From contig DOIX01000292.1 in the NCBI GenBank assembly GCA_003511885.1, forward strand, positions 1 through 8,160: DNA of 8,160 nt, written 5' to 3'. The DNA is from Cyanobacteria bacterium UBA11153 (GTDB lineage: Bacteria > Cyanobacteriota > Cyanobacteriia > Cyanobacteriales > Coleofasciculaceae). Shown piece after piece: positions 1 through 6,302 of the stretch; the stretch's first letter is position 1; every line of letters starts with the position of its first letter. A program made the position numbers and the translations under genes. Under the pieces are notes generated by a model. The model had not been told where the DNA came from and ran no database searches. It worked only from the letters and a program-made list of their open reading frames with translations.

Positions 1-21
1 AAGCCCCCAGCCAGAAAGCCC

Positions 22-1224
22 CTAGCCCCTAACTTTTTGGGACCAAATGCGAGTGGGTAATCCCCAAACATAGATGAAGCCTTCGGCTGCTTTATGATCG
101 AATTGGTCTTCTGCGCCGTAGGTGGCTAAGTCGGGGGAGTAGAGAGAATTATCTGACCAACGTCCTACAATAGTGGCATTACCTTTGAGAAATTTTACTC
201 GGACTGTACCTGATACTCTTTCTTGGGTTTTTTGGATGAAGCCATCTAAAGCCCCTTTGAGGGGAGAGTACCACAAGCCTTGATAAATTATATGGCTGTA
301 GGTTTCTTCAATACCGCGTTTGTAGTGAGTAACATCTGCTGTTAAAGTGAGACTTTCTAAGTCGCGGTGAGCGTAGATTAAGGCTAACAGGGCAGGTGCT
401 TCGTAGATTTCTCTGGATTTAATCCCAACCAAACGATTCTCAATCATATCGAGTCGCCCAAATCCATGGTTGCCAGCAATCTGGTTAAGTTTGGTAATTA
501 AGGCTACTGGATTGAGAGTTTCCCCATTGAGACTGGTAGGGATGCCAGATTCAAAGCCAATGTCCACATATTCTGCCTCATCTGGAGCATCTGCGATCGC
601 CTTTGTCATCAAATATATCTCTTCTGGCGGCTCAGTTGCCGGATTTTCTAGCACTCCAGCTTCGATACTCCGTCCGAGGAGATTGCGGTCAATACTATAA
701 GGAGAGGATTTTTTCACCGGGGAGGGAATCCCGAATCTTTCTCCATAAGCGATAGTCTCCTCCCGACTAAAACCCCATTCCCTTGCAGGTGCTAGTACTT
801 TCAAATTAGGATTTAATGCCATAATTGACACATCAAACCGTACTTGATCGTTTCCTTTACCCGTACAACCGTGGGCTACCGCATCTGCACCGTATTTCTC
901 TGCCGCTTCTACTAATAACTTAGCAATGAGCGGACGAGCTAGTGCTGTAGATAGGGGATAGCGATTCTCATATAGGGCATTGGCGCAAATTGCCCGAAAA
1001 GCATAGTCTTTGACAAAGCTTTCCGTAGCATCTGCCACCAGAGATTCTACTGCCCCCGATTTCAAGGCTTTCTCTTGAATTGGTCCTAGTTCATCACCTT
1101 GGCCTAAATCTGCTGCTAGTGTAATCACTTCCTCGACTCCCCACTCTTCTTTGAGATAGGGAATACAGACAGAGGTATCTACTCCACCGGAATAGGCTAA
1201 TACAACTTTTCGTGCGCGACCCAT
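22..1224 (-). CDS. argG: Argininosuccinate synthase, complete
   Basis: This enzyme joins citrulline and aspartate, using ATP, to form argininosuccinate, the penultimate step of arginine biosynthesis in the cytoplasm. The 400-residue length is normal for the family. Both family signatures are visible: the N-type ATP pyrophosphatase loop AYSGGVDTS at residues 10-18, and [12 protein letters not shown] at residues 119-130. The stretch [12 protein letters not shown] (87-98) and the block [13 protein letters not shown] (174-186) are also typical and supply substrate-binding residues. The ATG at 1224-1222 has a purine-rich AGGGTGAG five bases upstream, which supports this start. The gene stands alone on the minus strand and is divergent from the cyclase gene. 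The TAG stop lies in a perfect tandem heptamer (GCCCCTA twice on the plus strand, 18-31), so the last residues VRG are probably repeat-derived. Identification is very secure. Confidence 0.98.
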   Translation of the reverse strand: MGRARKVVLAYSGGVDTSVCIPYLKEEWGVEEVITLAADLGQGDELGPIQEKALKSGAVESLVADATESFVKDYAFRAICANALYENRYPLSTALARPLIAKLLVEAAEKYGADAVAHGCTGKGNDQVRFDVSIMALNPNLKVLAPAREWGFSREETIAYGERFGIPSPVKKSSPYSIDRNLLGRSIEAGVLENPATEPPEEIYLMTKAIADAPDEAEYVDIGFESGIPTSLNGETLNPVALITKLNQIAGNHGFGRLDMIENRLVGIKSREIYEAPALLALIYAHRDLESLTLTADVTHYKRGIEETYSHIIYQGLWYSPLKGALDGFIQKTQERVSGTVRVKFLKGNATIVGRWSDNSLYSPDLATYGAEDQFDHKAAEGFIYVWGLPTRIWSQKVRG

Positions 1225-1229
1225 TAATT

Positions 1230-1237
1230 CTCACCCT
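1230..1237 (-). promoter_or_regulatory. Ribosome-binding site of argG
   Basis: Read on the minus strand this is AGGGTGAG, ending five bases before the ATG at 1224. It is partly complementary to the 3' end of 16S rRNA and fixes the argG start. It is seen directly in the sequence; its function is inferred. Confidence 0.55.
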
Positions 1238-1251
1238 GGGAAAGGACAAAG

Positions 1252-1262
1252 ACAATATTGTA
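1252..1262 (-). promoter_or_regulatory. Candidate -10 box of argG overlapping a palindrome
   Basis: On the minus strand TACAAT (1262-1257) resembles a sigma-70 -10 box and would give a leader of roughly 25 bases before the argG ATG. It overlaps a perfect 10-bp palindrome, ACAATATTGT (1252-1261), which could be a regulator half-site pair or chance in AT-rich DNA. I see no convincing -35 hexamer at 16-18 bp, so this is a weak call. Confidence 0.3.
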
Positions 1263-1355
1263 TCTGCTTAGGCGACAATAAATCGATCGGAGTAAACAAA
1301 TTGCATCTACTTTCGTTTTACACCAAGAGCTATCGAGCTACGGCGATGAGGGAAA

Positions 1356-1413
1356 CTCTGCGGTGAAACCTTGCTAATTCCAGGAATTGCCCAGAATTTT
1401 CCGCAAATTACTG
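1356..1413. repeat. Direct repeat, copy 1 (partner 1534-1579)
   Basis: The block CTCTGCGGTGAAACCTTGCT and its continuation to 1380 match 1534-1558 with 2 mismatches in 25. After a 12-bp insertion relative to copy 2, the 19 bases 1395-1413 match 1561-1579 with 2 mismatches. The indel is a multiple of three, and the plus-strand reading from the shared TTG keeps the residues NFP.IT in both copies. This is either a dispersed repeat or a remnant of a duplicated gene start. Confidence 0.75.
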
Positions 1414-1497
1414 CAACACGGGCTTCCTCGGAGCTTCTGACAAGAAACAAAGCCGAAAGTCCCCATGTCAAGAGACAGAGGGGTGTCAAGATAAACA

Positions 1498-1519
1498 AAG
1501 CTAATCAATAGGTTAGCTT
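1498..1519. promoter_or_regulatory. Operator-like inverted repeat upstream of the cyclase gene
   Basis: The sequence is AAGCTAA-N8-TTAGCTT, two perfect 7-bp arms around an 8-base centre. This is the size and symmetry of a site for a dimeric repressor or activator. It ends on the first base of a possible -10 box, TATAGT at 1519-1524, so a bound protein would compete with RNA polymerase. No -35 hexamer is evident. It could also be a weak hairpin. It does not match the CRP-type TGTGA-N6-TCACA consensus. Confidence 0.35.
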
Positions 1520-1533
1520 ATAGTATAGGCTTC

Positions 1534-1579
1534 CTCTGCGGTAAAACCTTGGTAATTCATAATTTTCCGAAAATTACCG
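1534..1579. repeat. Direct repeat, copy 2, covering the TTG start of the cyclase frame
   Basis: This is the partner of 1356-1413, shorter by 12 bp in the middle. It contains the TTG at 1549 that opens the longest version of the cyclase frame and the next ten codons. Because copy 1 lies in non-coding DNA, the codons inside copy 2 may not be translated; this favours the ATG at 1606. Confidence 0.7.
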
Positions 1580-4500
1580 GAAAATCAGATTTTTATTATC
1601 AACCAATGTTATTGCGAACTTTGAACCGTTGGTTTTCCTATCGCGATTGTCAAAAAGTACCGCTACGCTGGCTGCTTGTCGTTCCCTTTCTGCTGCAAAT
1701 TTCTGTCGCTGTGGGATTGACGGGTTGGTTTTCCATCCGCAATGGACAGAAGGCTGTCAATAATTTGGCCGTGCAGTTACAGGATGAGGTTAGCAATCGC
1801 ATCGAACAGCACTTAAATGTTTATTTGGCTACTCCTCATCAAATTAATCAAATTAATTTGGATGCTGTAGATTTAGGTCTATTGAATTTGTCTGATTTTC
1901 AAAGTGTGGGACGATACTTTTGGAAGCAGATGAAGGCTTTTGATGTTGGTTATATTTCATTCGGCAATCCGGATGGTGAATTTATTGGGGTTGAACGTTT
2001 AGATAATGGTAAACTCCTGATTAATGAACTCTCGAATCAGGTTGAACGTGGCAAACTGTATATTTACAACACAGATGAGGAGGGCAATCGGACGAAGCTA
2101 ACCGGGATTAAAGAGTGGGATCCTAGGAGTGAGGATTGGTATTTTGAGCCAGTCAAGACGGGTAAGCCGATGTGGAGTTCAGTTTATCAGTGGGAGGATA
2201 AGCCGGAAATTTTATCTATTTCTTCAAGCTATCCCGTCTACGACAAAAAAACTAACAAGATTATTGGCGTTCTCAGTATCGATCATATTTTAACTCAGGT
2301 TAGTGATTTTTTAGATGGTTTGAAAGCTAGTAAGTCTGGCAGTACTTTTATCTTAGAACGGAATGGATTATTAGTTGCAAGTTCCCGTAAAGATCGACCA
2401 TTTACTATCATCAATGGTCAAGCTCAACGACTAAAAGGCTCGGAAAGTCGTAATTCAATTATTCGATTAACTACAGAAGATTTATTGAAACAATTTGGCG
2501 ATCTCAATCAAATTCAAGAGAGAAAACGCCTGACATTTATGAAGAGGAATGGCGATCGTCAGTTTGTCCAGGTAACGCCATTTCGAGATAAGTTTGGTCT
2601 GGATTGGCTGATTGTAGTTGTCGTGCCAGAATCTGATTTTACTGAGCAGATTAATACCAATACTCGCATCACAATTTTGTTGTGTTTGGGGGCGCTTGGT
2701 GTCGCCACAGCCCTGGGAATTTTCACTTCTGGCTGGATTAGTAAACCAATTTTTCGATTGAGTGGGGCAAGTCGGGCATTGGCAGAAGCGGCAAATTCAC
2801 CAGACTTTGGAAATCAACCGCTCGCACAACAGGTTGAAGTTCAGGGTATTGTTGAATTAGAGGTTCTCGCTACTGCATTTAACCAGATGGCAAGGCAAAT
2901 TCATGCCTCTTTTGGTACTTTAACTAAAACCAACGAACAATTAGAAGAGCAAGTTGAACAAGGAAATGTCGCTTTAAATATATCAGAAGAAAAGTTTACT
3001 TTAGCTTTTCGTGCTAGTCCCCATCCCATTATCATTTCTAATCTGGAAACTGGTCAGTTTTTGGAGGTAAATGAAAGTTTTCTAAAATTAACAGGTTACG
3101 ATTTAGAAGAGATTGTCGGACAAACTGCATTGAATCTGAATCTTTGGGTGAATCCTGAAGACAGAGAATCTATGTTATATTTATTACAATTAGAACGAAA
3201 AGTTCGCAGCCAGGAATTTGATTTTCGGATTAAGTCAGGAGAAATTAGAACTGGATTATTGTCCGCTGAAATCATCAAACTAGATGAGAAAGAATGCTTG
3301 TTAGCTGTAGTTAATGATATTACGGAACGGAAGAGAATTCAAGATCTTCAGCAGGAGAGAGAAAAACGGATCCGGAATCAGAATACTGTTTTGTTAGAAT
3401 TATCTAAAAATCATATTCCTAATGCCGTAGATTGGCAGACAGCACTGAGAGAAATTACTGAAGCTGCTGTCAGTACCCTGGATATTGAAAGGGCGAGTAT
3501 CTGGCTTTATCAAGATACAGATTCGACATTGGAATGTATTGACCTATTTTCGCGATCTCCAAAAACTCATCGGGCTGGAAATAAACTGATTTATGATAAT
3601 TATCGCTCCTATTTTAAAGCGTTAGAAGAAGCACGAACTCTGGCAACTTATGATGCTTATAACGATCCGAGAACCCGCAATTTAAGGGAATCTTATGCAG
3701 AAGATTCTGGCTTAACTTCTGTGCTGGATGCGGCGATTAGATTGGGTGGTAAAACTGTGGGTGCAATTTGTTTGGATAGGGTGGGAGAGGTACGGTATTG
3801 GAGTTTGGAAGAGCGAAATTTTCTCGGTTCCCTGGCTGATTTAGTTGGTTTAGTGTTGGAAGCTCGGGAACGTCAGCGGGCAGAAGCAACTCTGAGGGAA
3901 AAAGAACAATATTTGCGGTTAGTTTTAGATAATATTCCTCAACAAGTTTTCTGGAAAGATACGGATCTGGTTTTCCTCGGTTGTAACAGAAATTGGGCGA
4001 TGTCAGCACAGATTGAATCTCCAGAAGCGGTGGTAGGTATGACAGATTACGATTTACTACCTAATCGAGAAATTGCGGAAATATTCCGGGAGCAAGATCG
4101 GAAAATTATGGAGAATAATACTCCTCAATTACATGTTATTGCTCAAAAACAAAAACCTTCCGCCGATGGCAAAACTATTTGGTTCGATATTAGTAAAATT
4201 CCTATTCACGATGCCAATGGTAATGTGATTGGTATTTTGGGAGTATTGGAAGATATTACTCAGCGGAAAAGTGCGGAAGAGGCTTTGCTACTTGAACGAG
4301 AAAAATCTGAACGCTTGTTACTGAATATTTTGCCAGAGGCAATTGCTCAAAAATTAAAACAAAATCAAAATAGTTTAGGAAAACAAAATGGTGCAGCACC
4401 CATTGCCGAACAATTTGATGATGTAACTATCTTATTTGCTGATATTGTAGGTTTTACTCCTCTCTCTAGCCGCATGTCTCCCACAGAGTTAGTTCATTTA

Positions 4501-4962
4501 CTCAATCAAATTATTTCTCAATTCGATGAGTTATCGGAAAAATATGGTTTGGAGAAAATAAAAACTATTGGAGACGCATATATGGTGGCAGGTGGATTGC
4601 CGATGCCCATGGCAAATCATGCCGAAGCTATCGCCCAAATGGCTTTAGATATGCAAACATCTATTACTAATTTTACTACTGATACAGGAGAAAGATTTCA
4701 AATTAGAATTGGGATTAATACCGGTCCCGTTGTGGCTGGAGTAATCGGGACAAAAAAGTTTATTTACGATTTGTGGGGCGATACAGTAAATGTGGCATCC
4801 CGGATGGAATCTCAAGGTGTCCCTGGTGGGATTCAAGTGACGGAATCAACCTACAATCGTTTGCAGGATAAATATATTTTAGAGAAACGGGGTTCTATCT
4901 CGGTTAAGGGTAAGGGCGAAATGGTGACTTATTGGTTAACGGGGAAAGGAAATGGGGAGTAG
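1549..4962 (+). CDS. Membrane-bound multi-sensor class III adenylate cyclase (CyaG-like)
   Basis: It is predicted to make cAMP from ATP in response to a signal outside the membrane plus cytoplasmic inputs. Domains (numbered from the TTG): membrane helix 41-63; periplasmic double-Cache-like sensor about 64-365; membrane helix 374-394; HAMP about 395-450; PAS 481-597; GAF about 612-773; PAS 785-906; coupling helix with LLLNILPEAIAQKLK before the cyclase domain, about 950-1130. Metal aspartates are D965 (FADIVGFT) and D1009 (IGDAYM). Substrate-choice residues K1005 and D1074 are those of adenylate, not guanylate, cyclases. N1081 and R1085 are the expected transition-state residues. The helix and domain resemble the guanylate-cyclase-like class IIIa group that includes Spirulina CyaG. 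The TTG at 1549 lies in a repeat; the ATG at 1606 gives 1118 residues and keeps every domain, so I prefer it, though neither start has a good ribosome-binding site. Confidence 0.95.
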   Translation: MVIHNFPKITGKSDFYYQPMLLRTLNRWFSYRDCQKVPLRWLLVVPFLLQISVAVGLTGWFSIRNGQKAVNNLAVQLQDEVSNRIEQHLNVYLATPHQINQINLDAVDLGLLNLSDFQSVGRYFWKQMKAFDVGYISFGNPDGEFIGVERLDNGKLLINELSNQVERGKLYIYNTDEEGNRTKLTGIKEWDPRSEDWYFEPVKTGKPMWSSVYQWEDKPEILSISSSYPVYDKKTNKIIGVLSIDHILTQVSDFLDGLKASKSGSTFILERNGLLVASSRKDRPFTIINGQAQRLKGSESRNSIIRLTTEDLLKQFGDLNQIQERKRLTFMKRNGDRQFVQVTPFRDKFGLDWLIVVVVPESDFTEQINTNTRITILLCLGALGVATALGIFTSGWISKPIFRLSGASRALAEAANSPDFGNQPLAQQVEVQGIVELEVLATAFNQMARQIHASFGTLTKTNEQLEEQVEQGNVALNISEEKFTLAFRASPHPIIISNLETGQFLEVNESFLKLTGYDLEEIVGQTALNLNLWVNPEDRESMLYLLQLERKVRSQEFDFRIKSGEIRTGLLSAEIIKLDEKECLLAVVNDITERKRIQDLQQEREKRIRNQNTVLLELSKNHIPNAVDWQTALREITEAAVSTLDIERASIWLYQDTDSTLECIDLFSRSPKTHRAGNKLIYDNYRSYFKALEEARTLATYDAYNDPRTRNLRESYAEDSGLTSVLDAAIRLGGKTVGAICLDRVGEVRYWSLEERNFLGSLADLVGLVLEARERQRAEATLREKEQYLRLVLDNIPQQVFWKDTDLVFLGCNRNWAMSAQIESPEAVVGMTDYDLLPNREIAEIFREQDRKIMENNTPQLHVIAQKQKPSADGKTIWFDISKIPIHDANGNVIGILGVLEDITQRKSAEEALLLEREKSERLLLNILPEAIAQKLKQNQNSLGKQNGAAPIAEQFDDVTILFADIVGFTPLSSRMSPTELVHLLNQIISQFDELSEKYGLEKIKTIGDAYMVAGGLPMPMANHAEAIAQMALDMQTSITNFTTDTGERFQIRIGINTGPVVAGVIGTKKFIYDLWGDTVNVASRMESQGVPGGIQVTESTYNRLQDKYILEKRGSISVKGKGEMVTYWLTGKGNGE

Positions 4963-4975
4963 GGGAAAAAATACT

Positions 4976-4983
4976 TATACAAT
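4976..4983 (+). promoter_or_regulatory. Possible -10 box for the small ORF/ATP-grasp pair
   Basis: TATACAAT lies just after the cyclase stop and about 70 bases before the small ORF. The hexamer TACAAT fits a sigma-70 -10 box. The bases 17 upstream are G-rich and give no -35 match, so this is tentative. There is no terminator-like hairpin between the cyclase stop and this point, so read-through from the cyclase gene is equally possible. Confidence 0.25.
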
Positions 4984-5053
4984 TAACTATTAGCGATTCG
5001 TTGAATCCATCTATTTTCAATACTACAGAGAGAAACTGGGATTATTAGGAAAA

Positions 5054-5242
5054 ATGGCAGATACAGCCGCATTATTTGAAGTATTGCGCCATCCAATTGC
5101 TACAGAATTACCACCAGAAGATGAGGGGTTAATTAGGGCAGTTGATTCATCTAATGAAAAGGTTTGTAGTAAGCGCTTTAGCGCTGAAGCGCCTACTACA
5201 AGCCTTGTAAGGCACGAAGTTTTGAAAATCACGGCTAAGTAA
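5054..5242 (+). CDS. Small uncertain ORF, 62 residues, 3' half made of repeat
   Basis: I do not recognise this protein. The first 36 residues (ALFEVLRHPIATELPPEDEG and flanks) are acidic and look like ordinary coding sequence. Residues 37-50 (VCSKRFSAEAPTTS) are simply the translation of the palindromic repeat at 5164-5201, and about 12 residues follow, ending KITAK. An AGGA sits four bases before the ATG, close for a ribosome-binding site. The TAA stop is five bases from the start of the ATP-grasp gene, which suggests shared transcription and coupled translation. No signal peptide, membrane segment or metal-binding motif is visible. It may be a real small gene with a repeat inserted in frame, a decayed gene, or a chance frame. 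The pairing with an ATP-grasp gene recalls modified-peptide clusters, but no known graspetide leader or core motif is present. Confidence 0.4.
   Translation: MADTAALFEVLRHPIATELPPEDEGLIRAVDSSNEKVCSKRFSAEAPTTSLVRHEVLKITAK
5164..5201. repeat. Palindromic repeat inside the small ORF
   Basis: Arms TTGTAGTAAGCGCTT (5164-5178) and AAGCGCCTACTACAA (5187-5201) pair at 14 of 15 positions around an 8-base loop. A second small hairpin, GCCTT-GT-AAGGC, follows at 5202-5213. It begins with TTTGTAGTAAG, the same 11 bases that begin the inverted repeat at 6150, so the two appear to be one family. Such GTAGTAAG...CTTACTAC palindromes are, to my knowledge, dispersed widely in filamentous cyanobacterial genomes. 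Here the repeat is read through in frame. Confidence 0.8.
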
Positions 5243-5247
5243 GAGAA

Positions 5248-6084
5248 ATGATTGCCAAAATTATTAATCGCAGTGGAGGGAAATGGGCATTTGCCAAATT
5301 AGCGAATATCCTTGCCGAATCCTTATGGGTGGATATAGATGAAGATTTCGGCGATTTTAATTACCTTCTCTGTCTGGAAAGTGAGGAAATTAACCATGTC
5401 AAAAGTTATATTCCCATTCCCTCGATAAAAATAGCGGCAGATAAGAGAGAAATAGCCCAAAAATTTTATACCTACCGCGTGCCGCACCCCAAAACCTTTA
5501 TTGTGAATTGGGGACAAGAAATAGAAGGAATTTTTGCCGAATATCCGCAAATTCAGTGGATATTAAAATATCCCATCGGTTGTGGCGGGATAAACCATCG
5601 TCTTATCGAAAATATCAGTAAAATTCCCAAAAATTGGCCTCAGCCATTCCTCATCCAAGAGTTGATTCAGCTATCCATACCCGAAGTTTACAGATTCTAT
5701 TGTATAGATGGTGAATTATTCGGTTTTAATGCGAGGAGATTCCCAGATAAAAATATCAAAAGTCCCTGGGTAGCCCACGCCCAAGGTGCAAGATATGAAT
5801 ATGGCGAAAATCCAGATAGAGAAGCAAAGGATGTTGGTAAACTCGCTTTGATAGCGACAGGTTTGTACGATAGTTTCGGTGTAGTGGATTTAGTAAAAAA
5901 TCAGGAAGGAAAATGGTATGCTTTGGAAGTGGGGACAGATGGGATATACAATTATGTAGATAGAGAGGTGGAAAACGAGCAATTATTTGATGAAATGAAT
6001 GAGAGATTAGCAATCGCTTTCTGGAAAAATATCGGGACACCTCCTTGGGGTAAAAATTGGCGGTATCGAAATTTACTCAATTAA
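5248..6084 (+). CDS. ATP-grasp ligase-like protein, substrate unknown
   Basis: The protein has 278 residues and resembles RimK/glutathione-synthetase-type ATP-grasp enzymes, which activate a carboxylate as acyl phosphate and join it to an amine or other nucleophile. A short N-terminal domain (1-60) leads to the ATP-grasp entry DKREIAQKFYTYRVPHPKT (65-83). K107 in WILKYPIGCGG is the likely ATP-binding lysine with its small glycine loop, QELI at 137-140 the hinge at the adenine, R149 and R163/R164 candidate phosphate or substrate ligands, and D214 and E227 (GVVDL, ALEVGTDG) the magnesium ligands. In typical members the last motif is EVN; here it is EVG, so one magnesium ligand is missing or moved (N235 is nearby). 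No signal peptide or membrane helix is seen. The ATG at 5248 follows a small ORF by five bases. Family membership is fairly sure; function is not. Confidence 0.8.
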   Translation: MIAKIINRSGGKWAFAKLANILAESLWVDIDEDFGDFNYLLCLESEEINHVKSYIPIPSIKIAADKREIAQKFYTYRVPHPKTFIVNWGQEIEGIFAEYPQIQWILKYPIGCGGINHRLIENISKIPKNWPQPFLIQELIQLSIPEVYRFYCIDGELFGFNARRFPDKNIKSPWVAHAQGARYEYGENPDREAKDVGKLALIATGLYDSFGVVDLVKNQEGKWYALEVGTDGIYNYVDREVENEQLFDEMNERLAIAFWKNIGTPPWGKNWRYRNLLN

Positions 6085-6149
6085 CCTATATCCATCCAAT
6101 TGGCCTAAAATTTTCACAATCATATCATGTTCAGTTATATCGCTCTTGT

Positions 6150-6213
6150 TTGTAGTAAGGACTTCAGTACCTCAAAATCCTGTACTTCCAAGCACTGAAG
6201 TCCTTACTAAGAA
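6150..6213. repeat. Long inverted repeat downstream of the ATP-grasp gene
   Basis: Perfect 16-bp arms, TAGTAAGGACTTCAGT (6153-6168) and its complement (6194-6209), enclose a 25-base loop. AGTAC at 6166-6170 and GTACT at 6182-6186 could form an alternative inner stem. The leading TTTGTAGTAAG matches the repeat at 5163. It lies about 70 bp after the ATP-grasp stop and could end or protect the transcript, but there is no T-run directly after the stem, so it is not a standard intrinsic terminator. Confidence 0.8.
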
Positions 6214-6216
6214 ACT

Positions 6217-6240
6217 TACTTCCCTTTAATCAAGGAAGTA
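6217..6240. repeat. Small hairpin upstream of the Hsp70-like gene
   Basis: TACTTCC (6217-6223) and GGAAGTA (6234-6240) form a 7-bp stem with a 10-base loop, directly after the larger inverted repeat. It may be part of the same element or lie in the Hsp70 gene leader. No T-run follows, so I do not call it a terminator. Confidence 0.45.
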
Positions 6241-6272
6241 CATCAATGCGGCAAAATAAAACTTAAGCCTCA

Positions 6273-6302
6273 ATGAAACACAAATTAATCAATCCCCGAT
6301 GA
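6273..6302 (+). other. Nine-codon mini-ORF overlapping the Hsp70-like start
   Basis: The frame MKHKLINPR starts at ATG 6273 and ends at TGA 6300-6302, which overlaps the ATG of the next gene at 6299 as ATGA. The larger gene has no visible ribosome-binding site (AATCCCCG precedes it), so reinitiation after this mini-ORF could help its translation. The mini-ORF itself also lacks a strong site, and an arrangement this short can arise by chance. Confidence 0.25.

Larger units (their letters stand above)
1225..1548. other. Divergent intergenic region between argG and the cyclase gene
   Basis: This 324-bp stretch holds the argG ribosome-binding site and possible -10 near its left end, the first copy of a direct repeat (1356-1413), and an operator-like dyad followed by a possible -10 box (1498-1524) near its right end. 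A 63-codon open frame on the minus strand (1498-1307) overlaps the repeat and has no ribosome-binding site, so I do not call it a gene. I see no tRNA, small RNA or NtcA-type GTA-N8-TAC site. Both flanking genes read outward, so at least two promoters should lie here. Confidence 0.6.

Noticed and set aside
470..700. Plus-strand frame opposite argG
   Set aside because: It lies fully inside a secure gene on the other strand and has no recognisable domain.
1307..1498. 63-codon minus-strand frame with a hydrophobic N-terminus
   Set aside because: It overlaps the direct repeat, has no ribosome-binding site, resembles no family I know, and its hydrophobic look comes from local base composition.
3737..4009. 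90-codon minus-strand frame opposite the cyclase gene
   Set aside because: It covers the GAF-PAS junction of a secure gene and its proline-rich translation is the antisense of ordinary codons.
4417..4950. Guanylate cyclase as the product call
   Set aside because: The overall domain resembles guanylate cyclases, but K1005 and D1074 replace the Glu and Cys that select GTP.
5756..6040. 94-codon minus-strand frame opposite the ATP-grasp gene
   Set aside because: The plus-strand frame has clear ATP-grasp motifs; this frame is an antisense shadow with no family features. The same applies to 5323-5550 and 5023-5232.
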